A stretch of DNA of 64,000 nt. Source: Bemisia tabaci (taxonomy: Eukaryota; Arthropoda; Insecta; Hemiptera; Aleyrodidae). The notes beneath the pieces were generated by a model that saw nothing but the letters and a program-made list of their open reading frames with translations, was not told the DNA's origin and did no database searches. The position numbers and the translations under genes are program-made. The stretch covers positions 24,768,477 through 24,832,476 of the forward strand of contig NC_092801.1 of the NCBI RefSeq assembly GCF_918797505.1. Direction: 5' to 3'. Numbering within the stretch: the stretch's first letter is position 1; the number at the start of each line of letters is the position of its first letter. Positions 45,301 through 58,400 of this stretch are shown here, in pieces.

Positions 45301-48300
45301 GACAAGAAAAAATACGCTTGATTCAATCGGATTTTTGCTTGAATCAAAACGAAATCCGCTTAAATTAAGAGGCTTGGTTCTTGATTTAAGCTAGATTCTG
45401 ATTGAATCAAGAGTACTTTTTCTTGCCGATGTTTTTAAGAGTCTGGACTCTGGATCCAATGTGTTTTTTTCCCCCAGTGTACACAGGGAGATTATGGGCC
45501 AAAGACAAGAGATCCTCCGCTAGTATCTTGGCAATGGTGGAAGCTTTTATACTTTCGGGACTTCAGCATTCAACTGCTGACTTACCTACATGATTGATGT
45601 TCAACAACGTGTTGACAGTTTTCTTTTCCAAACAAGCCGAAGTTTGGGAAACTTGTTTCGTTCATGACGTCACCCGAAGCTCATCATCCACCATGTAGGT
45701 AGGTCAACAGCCGAAAAAAGAGTGATGACTGTTGCTTCCTTATAATTGCTCATAAGGAACTGTTGAAACACCACTTTTTTGTGCATTGAGAGTTTGACTG
45801 GACGTATGGATTTTCAACGTAGTGTGGGGGATCCCCCTAGTAGCAAGATTCACTTTCCCTTTCCTAACAAACGTATAAGGAATTAATAACGGTTATATAA
45901 GCACCATTTTAACTAAAGTTTATATATCGTGTATATAAGTTTTATATAAAATGCCCATGAAAATAATTATTCATATTTTCAGAAGATAACGTTTATATAA
46001 AATTTATATAATTGAGGAAGGGTTTTTATAAATTTTCTTTATACGCATATTATCCTTTTGCTTAATTTGCTTAATATAACTGTTATATAAATGACCTGAA
46101 TGACCTTAACGTAAACCTATCTCATTTTCATGAATGATGATGATGATCCCATTTCAATGAACACCCTCGACTCTCAGACTGCGTGGGATAGGTATTATTA
46201 GAAATATTAGTGGCTCCGAGACGAGTTAAAAGGGAATAATTCGGCATACAATCCGAGGAGCCCTGTTAAAAATATATTAAAAATATAAAAAATTAAAATT
46301 TTTAAAATAATATTTTATAATATTTTAAGGTATATCATAATTATTTTTGTAAATATTTTAAAAATATTATTAAATATTATTTTAAAAATTTTAATTTTTT
46401 TTAAAAATTTTTAAATTAATATTATAAAAATTTAAAATAAAAAAAGGAAATGATAATAATAATAAATAAAGAACATAAATACATCGACATAAATTCAAAC
46501 TAGAAAAAGGCCCAAATAATTAAAACTGGAAAAAGACGCAATTATAAAAAAACATTAATATCGTTTAAAAAGAGAGAGAGAGGGGGGGGGGAGAGAGAGA
46601 GAGAGAGTTAAAAAAATGAGAGTTAAAAAAAATAGAGAGAGTTAAAAAAAATGATAGTTAAAAAACATGATAGTTAAAAACATGATAGTTAAAAAACATG
46701 ATAGTTAAAAAAAAGAGAGAGAGCTAAAAAAAATGAGAGAGAGTTAAAAAAAATGAAAATGAAAAAATTACATCATGAAATAAAAAACAATAAATAAATA
46801 AATAATAAATAATAAAGTCTGGTAAAATATCATAAGAATCCGTCAATAAACAAACATATTACGGACTCAGAGGCCTGCGATAGTTAAGAGATTGAATTTA
46901 GGGGCCCACCTATATCAAGCCTGGCTGGTCTGGTGGTAAAGTACTGGACTACGGATTGCAACACCATCCCGAGGCGTGGGTTCTAATCCCGACTAGGACG
47001 GCGCGGATTTAAGGTAAGTCACAACTCTACGATGATCCACCACCTGGTAGTAACGCATATGAAAACTTGCACACTTCATAACTAGAGTGCGCTACCAGCC
47101 AGGAAGAATAATGAAAAATTCATTTTATACACTGTTTGAATTTGGTTATATAACTTTTATACTAAGGGTTACATAAAAAGCGTATCAATAATGTAAACTT
47201 TTAACTAAAAAACTTTATATCCATTACATAAACAATGAATTTTCTTTAGCTTGTGGTTATTTAAGGTTTATACTTTTAAAAACAAATTTTTTATATAACT
47301 CTGCTACTAGGGGCCCTCTCATTATGAACTTAATTTGAAACTTTTTTGAGCTTCAGAGTTCATTTCAGAGAAAACCACTAGCGCCGTCGTGTTTCTGGCG
47401 AAATTTTACTTAAGGCCAAGTATTTAAAAGCAATTTTCCGTCACATCATGAGCTAGAGCTCCATTCATGTCATTTTTAACAGGATTATCTTAGAACGAGA
47501 TTTGCTCTAATCGGAACAAAATTTACTGAGCTTGTTGCAAACTTTTACCACAGCAAAAATAAAAGTTATATTTGAGAGAAAATAACTTAAATCTCAAATC
47601 TCAAATATCAAAAAAGAAGAAGAAAAAAAATGATTGCATCTGAAATGATTGAAATCTGAAATTCACTCCTATTTGTACAACCTGCTGTGTAAAAGATTTG
47701 CTCATTTCCGAAATTATTTCCGCTTCAAAAAAGACACTACGTGAAGAAATAATACGATACAAATGAGCCATCCCAGTTTCACAACTCAAGAGAAGCTGAG
47801 AATGGCTGCCATCTTGTGATAATAAACAACACAAAGAAGTAATAACATATTACATAACATGATTAATGTTGTTAAATGAAAAACAATAAACAACAAGCGT
47901 ACTGCATATAAAATGTAACTCGGAAAATAGGAAGGAGAAGATTTCGAAAGAGTGTAGGTGATTTTCACGAGAAATCTTGCTTTCGCCTTGCAAATGTGCG
48001 CTCAGATATCTTACATAATACTTAAAATTTCATGAAATTTAACGGATAACGTTGATTTGTGTTCAGCAATTAAGGATTAATCGGGGAAAAACGACCCTGT
48101 TGATTTGGTTTGTGCTGATTTTGTCAGCAACACAGGCCTTGAAAATTTGTGTAATCCCATGTATGAACACCAACCAACAAGGGCCAACACAACCACCAAA
48201 AACTGTTGATGGTGTGTCCCATGTTAATACCAGCTGCATTTTGAAGTAATAACCCATCAGTATACAGTTTCATAGACTAACCTTGTTTCGAGAGTGAGGT

Positions 48301-51300
48301 TATGTAACCTTGAACTCTGGGTAAGAGGATTTCCACAGCACCGAGGACGGCAAATGCCCAACATGCACCACATTTCCTTCCGTGCTGGTTCTAGAAGCAA
48401 CATTTTTTACGAACATTTATGGAAATATGAAGTTACTGAAATATGAAGTCAAGAGGAAATCAAGTGTGTTTCTCTGACTGATAAAAGCAAGGTGGAAGAA
48501 ACCGAGGGTGGCACTATCGCGGTAGAGACATCATAAACCAATTTTTCAAATCGCGATATCCCGGTTAATATTGAACGTAGAAAGTCACTGTTTGGACTGA
48601 TATTATTTGTTTAGCATTAGCTAGTCTACAATAATCGAGCATCAAAACACTATTCTGTGATCAACGAAACTGACTTATTAGCTTTATGTATTGCAAATTC
48701 ACGGAAAAAATGGATTGCTGATTTACGTAACAAATGATCATTTGAAGTTGGCAACCTCGAATTAGCCCTATGTTAACAATGTAAAAGCAACGTGAAACAA
48801 TCAAAATCATGAGCTGAAAAACGGGGACTCCGCGAGTTTAAATATTAGAGCCGAACACAGAGCGGAGCGGCATGCGCACTGGCGCCTACAAACCTAACAT
48901 GGATACTTCACGCATTGCGTAATGCGTGAGGTATCCCTGTTAGGTTTGTAGGCGCCAATGCAAGTGTAGCGCTGGTTACCCTCGCCCGATGCGCCGCACA
49001 GAGCGGCATCCTTATGGACGAAGCGGACAAAAATCGGTAAAAGACACTTAACTTTAAGTAATAAAGATAGCACCGAAATAGGAAAACCCTTTGGCACTAT
49101 CAAAGTAAAACACTCGAGGAATAAGGAAATGATATATCTCGGGATTTTTTGCGTATTTTTCAAGAAAAATTCATTTGAAGTTGGCAACCTCGAATCAGCT
49201 CTATGTTAACATTGTAAAAGCAACGTGAAACACCCCACCTTCAACTTCAAATATCTCTGATAGTCACAAAAAGTCGCAAGATATTTTCGGTAGATTTGAA
49301 GTTGGATATCTGAGGATTGAGGAAATGTGAACCGCCCGGAGCATTTTGCGTTTCGAGCGAGAAATCTTCATTTGAAGTTGACGTCTTTTTCCCGTGTGTT
49401 TCTTATGGACCAGTGATTCTCGACCCATTTCCCACCCGCTTTCTACCCAAATTTGAAGTGGTTTTGAGCGAAAAATTTGAAAATGAACCATCAATTTGAG
49501 TCAAAACTATCTTCAAGAAATAAATTAGATGTCGAGTTGTGAATGTTTTATTTTCGTCCACTGAGGGCCGCACTGTGCCTTGATGAGCCGTAGCTCGAAA
49601 TGCGTCCGCCGATACCAAAGAATGGAGATGTTGCATGTGTGAGGAATTTGCGATTTGACTGTTGATTCTTATGTAAAAGTTTGCGAGAAACACGATGGTG
49701 CCACTGGTTTTCTCTGAAATCAACTCCCAAGCTGAAAAAAAGCTCTCAAGTTGAGGCCAAAATGGAGGGAATATCCCACCCTACCCCGAGAATCCACCTC
49801 TACATCAAGACAAACTCTCCATGCAAAGATAGGGAGCAAATACATTAGCAGGGTTGCTGTGTTTTCAGTTTTGGAGTCCCCGAATAAAGTGGCAGCCCTG
49901 TCAATGTATTTTCTCCCTATCTTTGCATGGAGAGTTTGTCTTGATGTAGACGTGGACTCTCAGGGTAGGGTGGGATATCCCCTCCATTTTGGCCTCAACT
50001 TGAGAGCTTTTTTTGAACTTGGGAGATGATTTCAGAGAAAACCAGTGGCACCATCGTGTTTCTCTCGAACTTTAACGTAAGGGCTTTTTCTCCACGAGCC
50101 GTTTCACGAGATTTGTCCCAGGGAAAAATCCCACTTACGAAGTTGGGAAAAATATTGAGTTAATCAATGTTTTTCCCAGTACCAAGTATGGTACTTGTAC
50201 CCCTATGACCTACTGAGAGAAGAAGAAGAAGAAGTGAAAACGAATCGTGCGATATTTTATTCCCTACTCCATTTTAATGTTTGTTTAGTTACAATAATGT
50301 GTCTAATTGTCAATTGAGTGCAATTATTATTTTAATCCCGGTTATATACTCGACTTTAACTAATTTATCTTCCCGCGCAAACTAGTCGCAGGACTGTATG
50401 AGCCCCGTCCCGTGGAGACGGTAACTGGGAAAAATTTCAGAAGTTCCATTCCTGCGATTCGAACTTGGGACAAATCCCATGAAAACGTCCCGTGGAGACA
50501 AGGCCTAAGAATCAACAGTCAAATCGCAAATTCCTCACACATGCAACATCTCCATTCCGTCATAAGATTTTTTAATCATTTTTAACTATGAGCTTCATTA
50601 CCTGAGATTCAGTCGGCGGGTAGAACGCAGCCGGGATCCGCCAATCGAGAGTGGGGCCACCCTGGGGGTCGCGACCCACTATCCTCCGTACGAAAGGCCC
50701 CGGGCTCCAAGATGGCGGAACCGATTGACCTCGTGAACTCCGTGTCGAGCGCTCTGACGCGCGAGAGCTCCGTTCGGAGGGCGCCGGCGAGGGTGAGCGG
50801 CTCCCTCTGTTGCTCCTATCGCCCCTGCTGCTGCTCCTGCTGCTGCCCTTCCGGGAGAGCGTCATTTTGGAAAAGGCGTTCAGCATCCGCGGCTGCAGCT
50901 GTTGGTTTTCGTCCGGCGCGGGGTTGAGCTTCAGGATGCCCATTTCGTCCTGCCATTCTTGACCTGTCAACAGGATTGAGGTATTCGAGTGTTAGTTGGA
51001 CGTATTTCTACCAAACAGACCTATGTGCAGGTGAGAAATATGGGGTGTGCTGTAGAGAGCTGCATAAGAAACAATGTAAAAGTAGGCGTGATTCCTTTTA
51101 AAGAATTGGAAAAGCAGGATTTTGCATTCTATCAAAGAGACCTATGTGCCAACTGAATGCGGGATATATGAGCCGCGGGCATGGCAAGAGAGCGTTGTGG
51201 ACAGGGCTCATGAGTTAAAGCGCACCGTCGACGAGCTCGTCGTCATAACGCGTATCGTTCGTTGCCGCTGACGTCACTGGCGCTTTATTATTCTCATTCA

Positions 51301-52442
51301 CTCTTACGTAAAGAGAACTAACGAGCACACCCCATATTTCTCACCTCCATATAGGTCTGTTCGGTAGAAATACGTCCAGTTGGATTGCATTTTGCAAAAA
51401 GGAACCAGGCGCATCGCAATGTTGCTTAAATTGTGCAACTTCTTTTGTCTCGAAAGAAAAACCTGATTATCCATTAAGTTTCTATTTTACTCGCTAAGAA
51501 TTGTAAATTTAAGACAAAAATTATAATGTTAATTTCACATTTTTCATGGTTTTGGTAATTTTATTGTAAAGGATGAAGTTGCACAATCTCGGCACCATTA
51601 TAATGTTTCTGGTTCCTTTTTCCAAAATGCAATCGGCAAAGTTGAACTGGTTCAACTTTGCCGTTCAAGTATTACGCACTTGGTGACTCCAGTAATGCAC
51701 GTAACGGGGGAGGGGGGTTGAACCAACGTTAAGGTGCGTTACAAATGGGGGAGGGAAGGGTCTAGCCCAGCGTTACGTAACCAATTCGAGACGGGGGAGG
51801 GGAATTGGAAAAACTTTGCAAAAAATTGAAAATTTCGACCTTCCCGAAAGAATTTTCTCGTAAATTGGGTGGGGAATTCAGGCCTGCGTTACGTACTTTA
51901 AAAGGGGGGGGGGAGTTTGAAGGGCTGCGTTACAGGTTAACACGGGAGATTGGGGTCAAAAATCGGAAAAAGTGCGTTAAGTAATGTTTGAACAGCCCCT
52001 TACAGCAAAATCGTAGCTTTGCCTTTAAAATCGTTGTTCTCAGATCGTCGTTGGCCATCTCGGTTTGATATTGGATTCTGAAGATTGGCGGTGACATTTT
52101 TTGTATTGGAGGGTTGGTTGCCCTTTTAGGCCCTAACATGTCCGTACTTGCCACAGCTACGAGTTGATCACATGTAGAATCCTGTCATTTATCATAAATT
52201 TTTGTCCATATTCGTCGACAAATAATTTGAAAAAACAACGATGAATTCCCGAAAATTTTACAATTTGAAAACTTTTGGTTTTTAAATTTCTTTAAAAACA
52301 AAAAAATCTCATTTCGTCTCATAGACCACGAGCCAGCACTCCGGTCATTTCCCATCGGGACATCCTGTTGGGTACTCTCTCGTCACACGAAGTTCAAATA
52401 TGCATAATCAACGGTATTGTTATGCTTGAAGCTAGAAATACA

Positions 52443-52474
<32 letters not shown>

Positions 52475-55400
52475 CAATTTTTGACGCAGTAAAGAGCCTC
52501 CCCAAGAGAGGCCTCTCTCCATTGAAATTCCGGGAATTCGTCAACAATATGGAGCCTCATGCCGCGGGAGAACCGTCCATTAGAAGTCTGCTTCACTTTA
52601 AAGCTGGTTTTTTCTGTGGGCAAATTCACGAGAAGAAGCACGCACGTCAAAATAAAAAAAAAATTAAAAAAAGAGAAATCAAGAAAAAAAATTTACAATA
52701 CGCGCGGATGCAACACTTCCTGTTTTTCAGTCTTTATGTAGGGGAAAAAACATTAATTAAATTGCTTCCTTCCATTCCACGTTGTGGGTTATTCGCACCT
52801 CAGTATTTGGAAGCTTTTTGAGTGCCTCACTCCGAGAGTCACGCCTCCCCTAGCATGACTTCCACGAAGTGTGCTTTAGCTTTTTCATCGGCATAATCGA
52901 CATTTTATAAACTCGGCGATCTGATTCAGACTATAAGGGAACGATAATTGGGTTGACGATGTGAATATTCAGTACTTCTGGGAGGGCTGAAAATTAGGTT
53001 GAATATTTAAAAATAGTATATTCTTGCAAAAAAAACTGATTTTAAGCGCTCACTCGATAGGCAGGCGCTTTTTGTTTTCGTTTTGCCACTAGAGTTCTTC
53101 TATAGTAGAGCGCTAAAGCGATTGAATGGCTCGCCAACTCACAAAATCATGACCGACGAGATTCCCAGAATTTTCTTTTTACTATCCAAAAATACCCCCT
53201 TTAACGTTATGAAATATAAATTATTGTAATCTTCCGTCGCATTTCTAAGGTGCAATGATACAACTATTTGAACTCTCCGGAATGCGTAAGGTATCACGCC
53301 GCATTTGAAGGTGTTTTCAAAACAACCAAGTTCCGCTATCCGGATTATCGGTTTGCATAGTTCATATTCTTTTGTTATATTCCGTCCTACTTGTTTATTT
53401 TTAATCCTCACATAAAAACCACCCATTGGCTAAATACAATGCCATGTGGAGCGCACTTCAGCTATGCATTCATGACTGCAAAAATGTTAATGGAAATCGA
53501 CAAGCCCCGCGTGTATGAAGGATATTTCAATTGTGATCTTCCGTCGCATTTCCAAGGCGCAATGATACAACTATTTGAACTCTCCGGAATGCGTGAAGTA
53601 TCACGCCGCATTTGAAGGCGTTTTCAAAACAGCTAAGTTCCGATACCCGGATTATTGTTTTGCATACTTCATATTCTTTTGTTATATTCCGTACCACTTG
53701 TTTATTTTTAATCCTCGTATAAAAACCACCCATTTGCTAAATACAATTCTAGCTAGAGCGCACTTCAGCTATGCATTCACGACTGCAAAAATGTCAAAGG
53801 AAATCGACAAGACCAGCGGGTATGAAGGCTATTTCAATTATTATCGGATGAAATAAATAACACGCTCGGAATTTGTTTAGCCGGGACGTTTATAGTCATT
53901 TTATTATTAAGGTGATTCGATGGACGCCATATTTTGTGTCAGAACGGCATGCGATACATCGCATCAATTGGTTCCATTTTTTCAGCTACTTTTCATTTTT
54001 CTCCAATTTTGAGATCGCAAATCTGTTGTCAAGAGACTAAACCACTCACTTACTTACCAATTTTAACAAAGAAATTCAACGTAATAAAGGCGTGGTTTTT
54101 TCAGAGAGAAAACATCGCATTCAATACTTATATCGAAACTGCACTCGAATGCGATATTTCCTCTCGAAAAAAACCACGTCTTTATTACGTTGAATTTCTT
54201 TGTTAAAATTGGAAAGTGAGTGCTTTAGTCTCCTGACAACAGAATTGCGATCTCAAAATTGGAGAAAAATAACGAGTAGCTGAAAAAATGGAACCAATCA
54301 ATGCGATATATCGCATGCCGTTCTGACACAAAATATGGTGTCCATCGAATCACCTTAAGTTTGAGAGCCCATGGTATTGAGTTCTTTTATCCGAACTTTT
54401 TTCCACCAGTGATAATTTTTTCGGAACCTTTTAAAATTCGTCTCCCCATGAAACAGCTGTTGCGTTACCGTTGCCACAGAAATGCAGATTTTGAGCCGCG
54501 CCTTTTTGTTTCAACCCTGTCCGTCCTTGTGATTTGTGTAACTGCTAAGAGTTTATTTAATACCTACGTATTACAGCTTTTCCGCTTGTTTTCCTTTTGA
54601 AGCTCCTGGTTGACTTTTTTCAAATCCAGATATCTATACTGTAAGCTCCGAGACCTCCTAAATTTGCATATCTGCAGGTAACGCTTAGTTTCAGCGTTCT
54701 ACTGGGCCGATTTTCATGATTTTTGCGACTATCAACGGGTGATCGGTGATAGTCCCTAAATGAGCCCGCTATAATCAGAATTTAAAAATAAGATCTATGT
54801 TTTTTTATACAGAAGTCGACCAGAGAGCTTAAGAAGGGGAGCAAAACTTGAAATTCCCGCCATTTTTCATTGGCGGGGAAAATCGCCGTATGAGCCCTTA
54901 GGCGTTGCCAAATTTACCCTGGCAAATCACTAATTTTCAGGAAAATTTTTGAATATTTGTCTGCCAATTTCTTAGTTAATTTTCTTTGTGATTTGATCTT
55001 CATCCGAAAATTTCAAGAAATAATATTCATAATTTTCCTTAAAAATAAACATTTTATCGAAGAAAATCTGGCAACTCTCGAATGTTCATACGGCGTTCTT
55101 CCTTATCACGGCAGAAGAGGTGCCGGGATAAATTGGACAACATTTTGCAATTAGGAACTACAATATCCAGCTCATCCATAAAAACGGCTTTGCACATAGG
55201 AAAACTTATGGTACATGCGTTGTTTCTAAGATCCAGAATTTGTGGTTCCGAACTGTAAAATGTGGTCCAGTTCCTAGCCACAGTCCGAGTTTGATGGTTG
55301 GGGCAAGAGTGAGTAGAGACTGAGTGAACTCAGAATTTCTTCGAGGGGGACTGAAAACAAACCTCTATTCAAAATACCTATTCAGATGTTATTTATACTT

Positions 55401-58400
55401 ACTGGTATAATCCGTGAATGGCCCGACACCGAAAACGACATTTCCTCTCTTTGTAGCCATGAGTTTGTCGATTACAATCAGGTTCTGCTTGAATATGTCA
55501 AATCGCCTTAACTCCTCCGTCGTTGAGGCGTATTTTTTCTTATAGGCTTTCTTAAACGCTTCAAATTGTTCTTCTGCACTCATGCGGATGACTTTCGCCT
55601 GACATACAAGAAGAAAAAAAGAGTGCAGTATGTGATAGAGATCTCAACAGCACACTTCAAAAGTAAAATAAAATGCGCCACTTTTGTTTTTTACCATTAT
55701 TACCTCTCTCGGTTTCAGGACATTTTGTCAACGATTTTTGGTCCGCGCATCTTTGTTGTCTAGTAGTTTATGCCCATACGTAAAGTAAGCAACGGCGACT
55801 TGGTTCAAGCGTTATATTTTAGTCGGTATGTAAAATTATATTGTCAATATGGAAATGAGAAATTCAGAGAGAAAGAGGTATTGTTATGGTTGCTCATTTT
55901 CTAAATGAAATGTTTTTACTTTTATCTCTTTTTGAATCATCTATTTAAATTGTCATTGGTGAATATTTGGTTTTATTTCTATCCTTAAAATATTCGATGT
56001 ACAATATACCTTATATGTGTATAGGTACTTTTTTTTTATTTTTTTAATTTTTTCTTTACGAAATTATTACTTCATTTTGAAAACATTTATATTTTTGAAA
56101 CGTGACAAATATTTGTAAAACCTTTTCCAAGCGACATTAATCTCAATAAGCCGCAGTTGTGCCGACAGAAACTGCAGAAATGAATCAAAGAGGGAAAAAA
56201 CCAAGAAGCACGCAATCTTTAGTTTTAACCCATTTGTACATCGATCTTTAGGAGTCAAATACGTCAAATTTTGAGCGTTTCGTTGCGTGTACACCGATCG
56301 CTGCAGCACAATAAAAGCACAAAATGTAAAAGAAAAAATTGAAGTGCTTAGGAAATCATTAAATTTGACACGGAACCACCAATATTTAAAAAAAAAACAC
56401 ATTATATTATTGTTCTCCTTTGATAAATTGATGCATATTTTTTCCCCATCAATTTAAATGAGAATAATCAATGCAGAGTGTGGTAACATTTCAAAATCAT
56501 GAGTTACAAAACGCTGACTATGCGAGTATGAATATCAAAGCCGAACAGAGCGGAGCGGCGTGCTGCCAGCGCGAGAGGCTCACTGGCACCTACAAACCTA
56601 AGTGGATACTTCACGCACTGCACAATGCTTGAAGTATCCACTTAGGTTTGTAGGCGCCGATGCGCGTTCCGCGCTGGCCGCCGGCCCGCCGTGCGGCGGC
56701 GCCTGAAACAACTATTTCACAACAGAGGTGTTGCACAGTATTATAGGAAATTGAACGTAATAAGAATGACAGGCATCCTTTAAACGTACAGATCTTTCCT
56801 CGCAAAATAAATCAAGATACTTATCGTACACAGGAAAAATCTAAGAGCCTTTAGCTGGGGCAAATATAGAGGTTTATCCGGTTCAGGTATAACAAGGTGG
56901 GAATTTCTTGAAAGATAATTAAGTCCTGTTACACCATAGAGGTGTATAGAGTTTCAGTGAATTTTGTCTCATGGAATTGACGCTCCACCATTTTTACCGA
57001 AACTCTCAACTATATATTATTCTCCGTTGGACCAAACAGACAAAACAAAAAAACAAGCAAACCCTCATTTTTCCAAGACATTTTATATTTTCATCCAAAA
57101 AGGTCATGAGCAATTGTACTTTGTATTTACATGTGGGCCAATTAACCTTGGGTCTCAACTGGCACGTGGACCAAAACTCCCGTGCCGAAAAAACGCGTGG
57201 ACGTAAATTACTGGAAAAACAGATGCGCGGACAAAAAATCGTTGACGAAATGTCCTATAACCCTTCTCTCCCGCACCAAATTAAAACCTCCTGGGCAGCG
57301 ACTTCAAACTGTTGTTTGAAGTCAAACTGTGTTTGTTGAAACTTTTTGCGCTACTCAGAGCTCAAAAGAAGTCAAAACGCCTTCATTTTCCCTGATATGT
57401 AACACTCATCTTCCGAACACGAACAGTTTTTAGACGCTATCTTCCAAATGAAAGTATGTTCACCAACCATCCAATCCTCTGGATCATTGCGTTAAATAGA
57501 GACTCGTAAAGCGTGTTCATAGAAAACATTTCTCAAACCAGATGGGCCCTGCTGAGAGAAGGAGCTGTTGAAAGGACGGCTATGAGTTCTGCCCATAGCC
57601 CTGCTCTCTGCGTTTAAACTGTGAACATTGTATTACTAGCTTGAAAAGAAATTGTGCAAAGCTGCTATTATCATCCTTCATGACTGCATTTTTAAAATGC
57701 CTTTGTTTATAGTAACTCTCAGTTAACTTTTTCTCCATCAGAACCACCAAAAAGGCTTGGATGATTGGTCAAATTTTTGGTTAAATCGACCGACACCTTT
57801 GGTTATACTCTGGAACATCTGAGTGCAAATGAGATGATGCAAAGAGTGGTCTGCTGAACGAATCTATCGTGCTAAGATTAAGAGTAAAGATTACACAAAT
57901 TGAAAGTTTTTTGTAATCTTTGATCGGCCCATTCTCAAATTCCTTTCTCCGTTCCTTCTCTTATTCCGTTTGTTCCTTGCCGTGCCCGTAATTCCTCGGC
58001 CCATTCCAGATTATAATCTTTGCAATTGGTGAAAGTGTAATATTTATTCCCGTTCGTGACACTGAGCTCACATTGACTTAACTCTCAGTATAAAGGGACT
58101 CCAAGTAAGGAGAGGGTCAGTAAGAATATTGTTTGGCCGTAAATTCTTCTTTGAAACATCGTCTTGTCATTCAATTAAAATTATTTGCTCATTGACCGCC
58201 AACGGGACAATTTTTATGGCCGCGGAGCGCCCCGGGGGTTGGGCCGCGTAGCGGCCATGCGGTGGAGCCCCCTAGTTACCCAAAAAAGTCGGTTACTTCT
58301 TCTTGCCGTGTACATGTTCTTACCTCAATCGCTTCCCTCACATATCTTCTCTTGGACTTGAACGAAGACCAAACGGACTTCTGAATGCAGAGTTGAGCCT

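Larger units (their letters stand above)
45830..47315. mobile_element. AT-rich element with CCCCTAGTAGCA inverted ends (intron 8)
   Basis: CCCCTAGTAGCA at the left and TGCTACTAGGGG at the right. The subterminal regions are rich in TTATATAA-type motifs on both sides (45885-46090, 47140-47300). It has split the large hairpin: 45787 (GAGAGTTTG) and 47320-47400 (AGAGAAAACCACTAGCG) are its two halves. Confidence 0.65.

Noticed and set aside
46921..47000. Functional tRNA gene
   Set aside because: B-box is good, but the acceptor and D stems do not fold cleanly and extra bases separate the boxes. SINE origin is more likely.
50572..50970. 132-codon frame taken as an independent Ser/Arg-rich (splicing-factor-like) gene
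   Set aside because: The frame is bounded by an acceptor and a donor, matches the phases on both sides, begins with the end of an I29 domain and ends with DWR of a C1A protease, so it is an internal exon.
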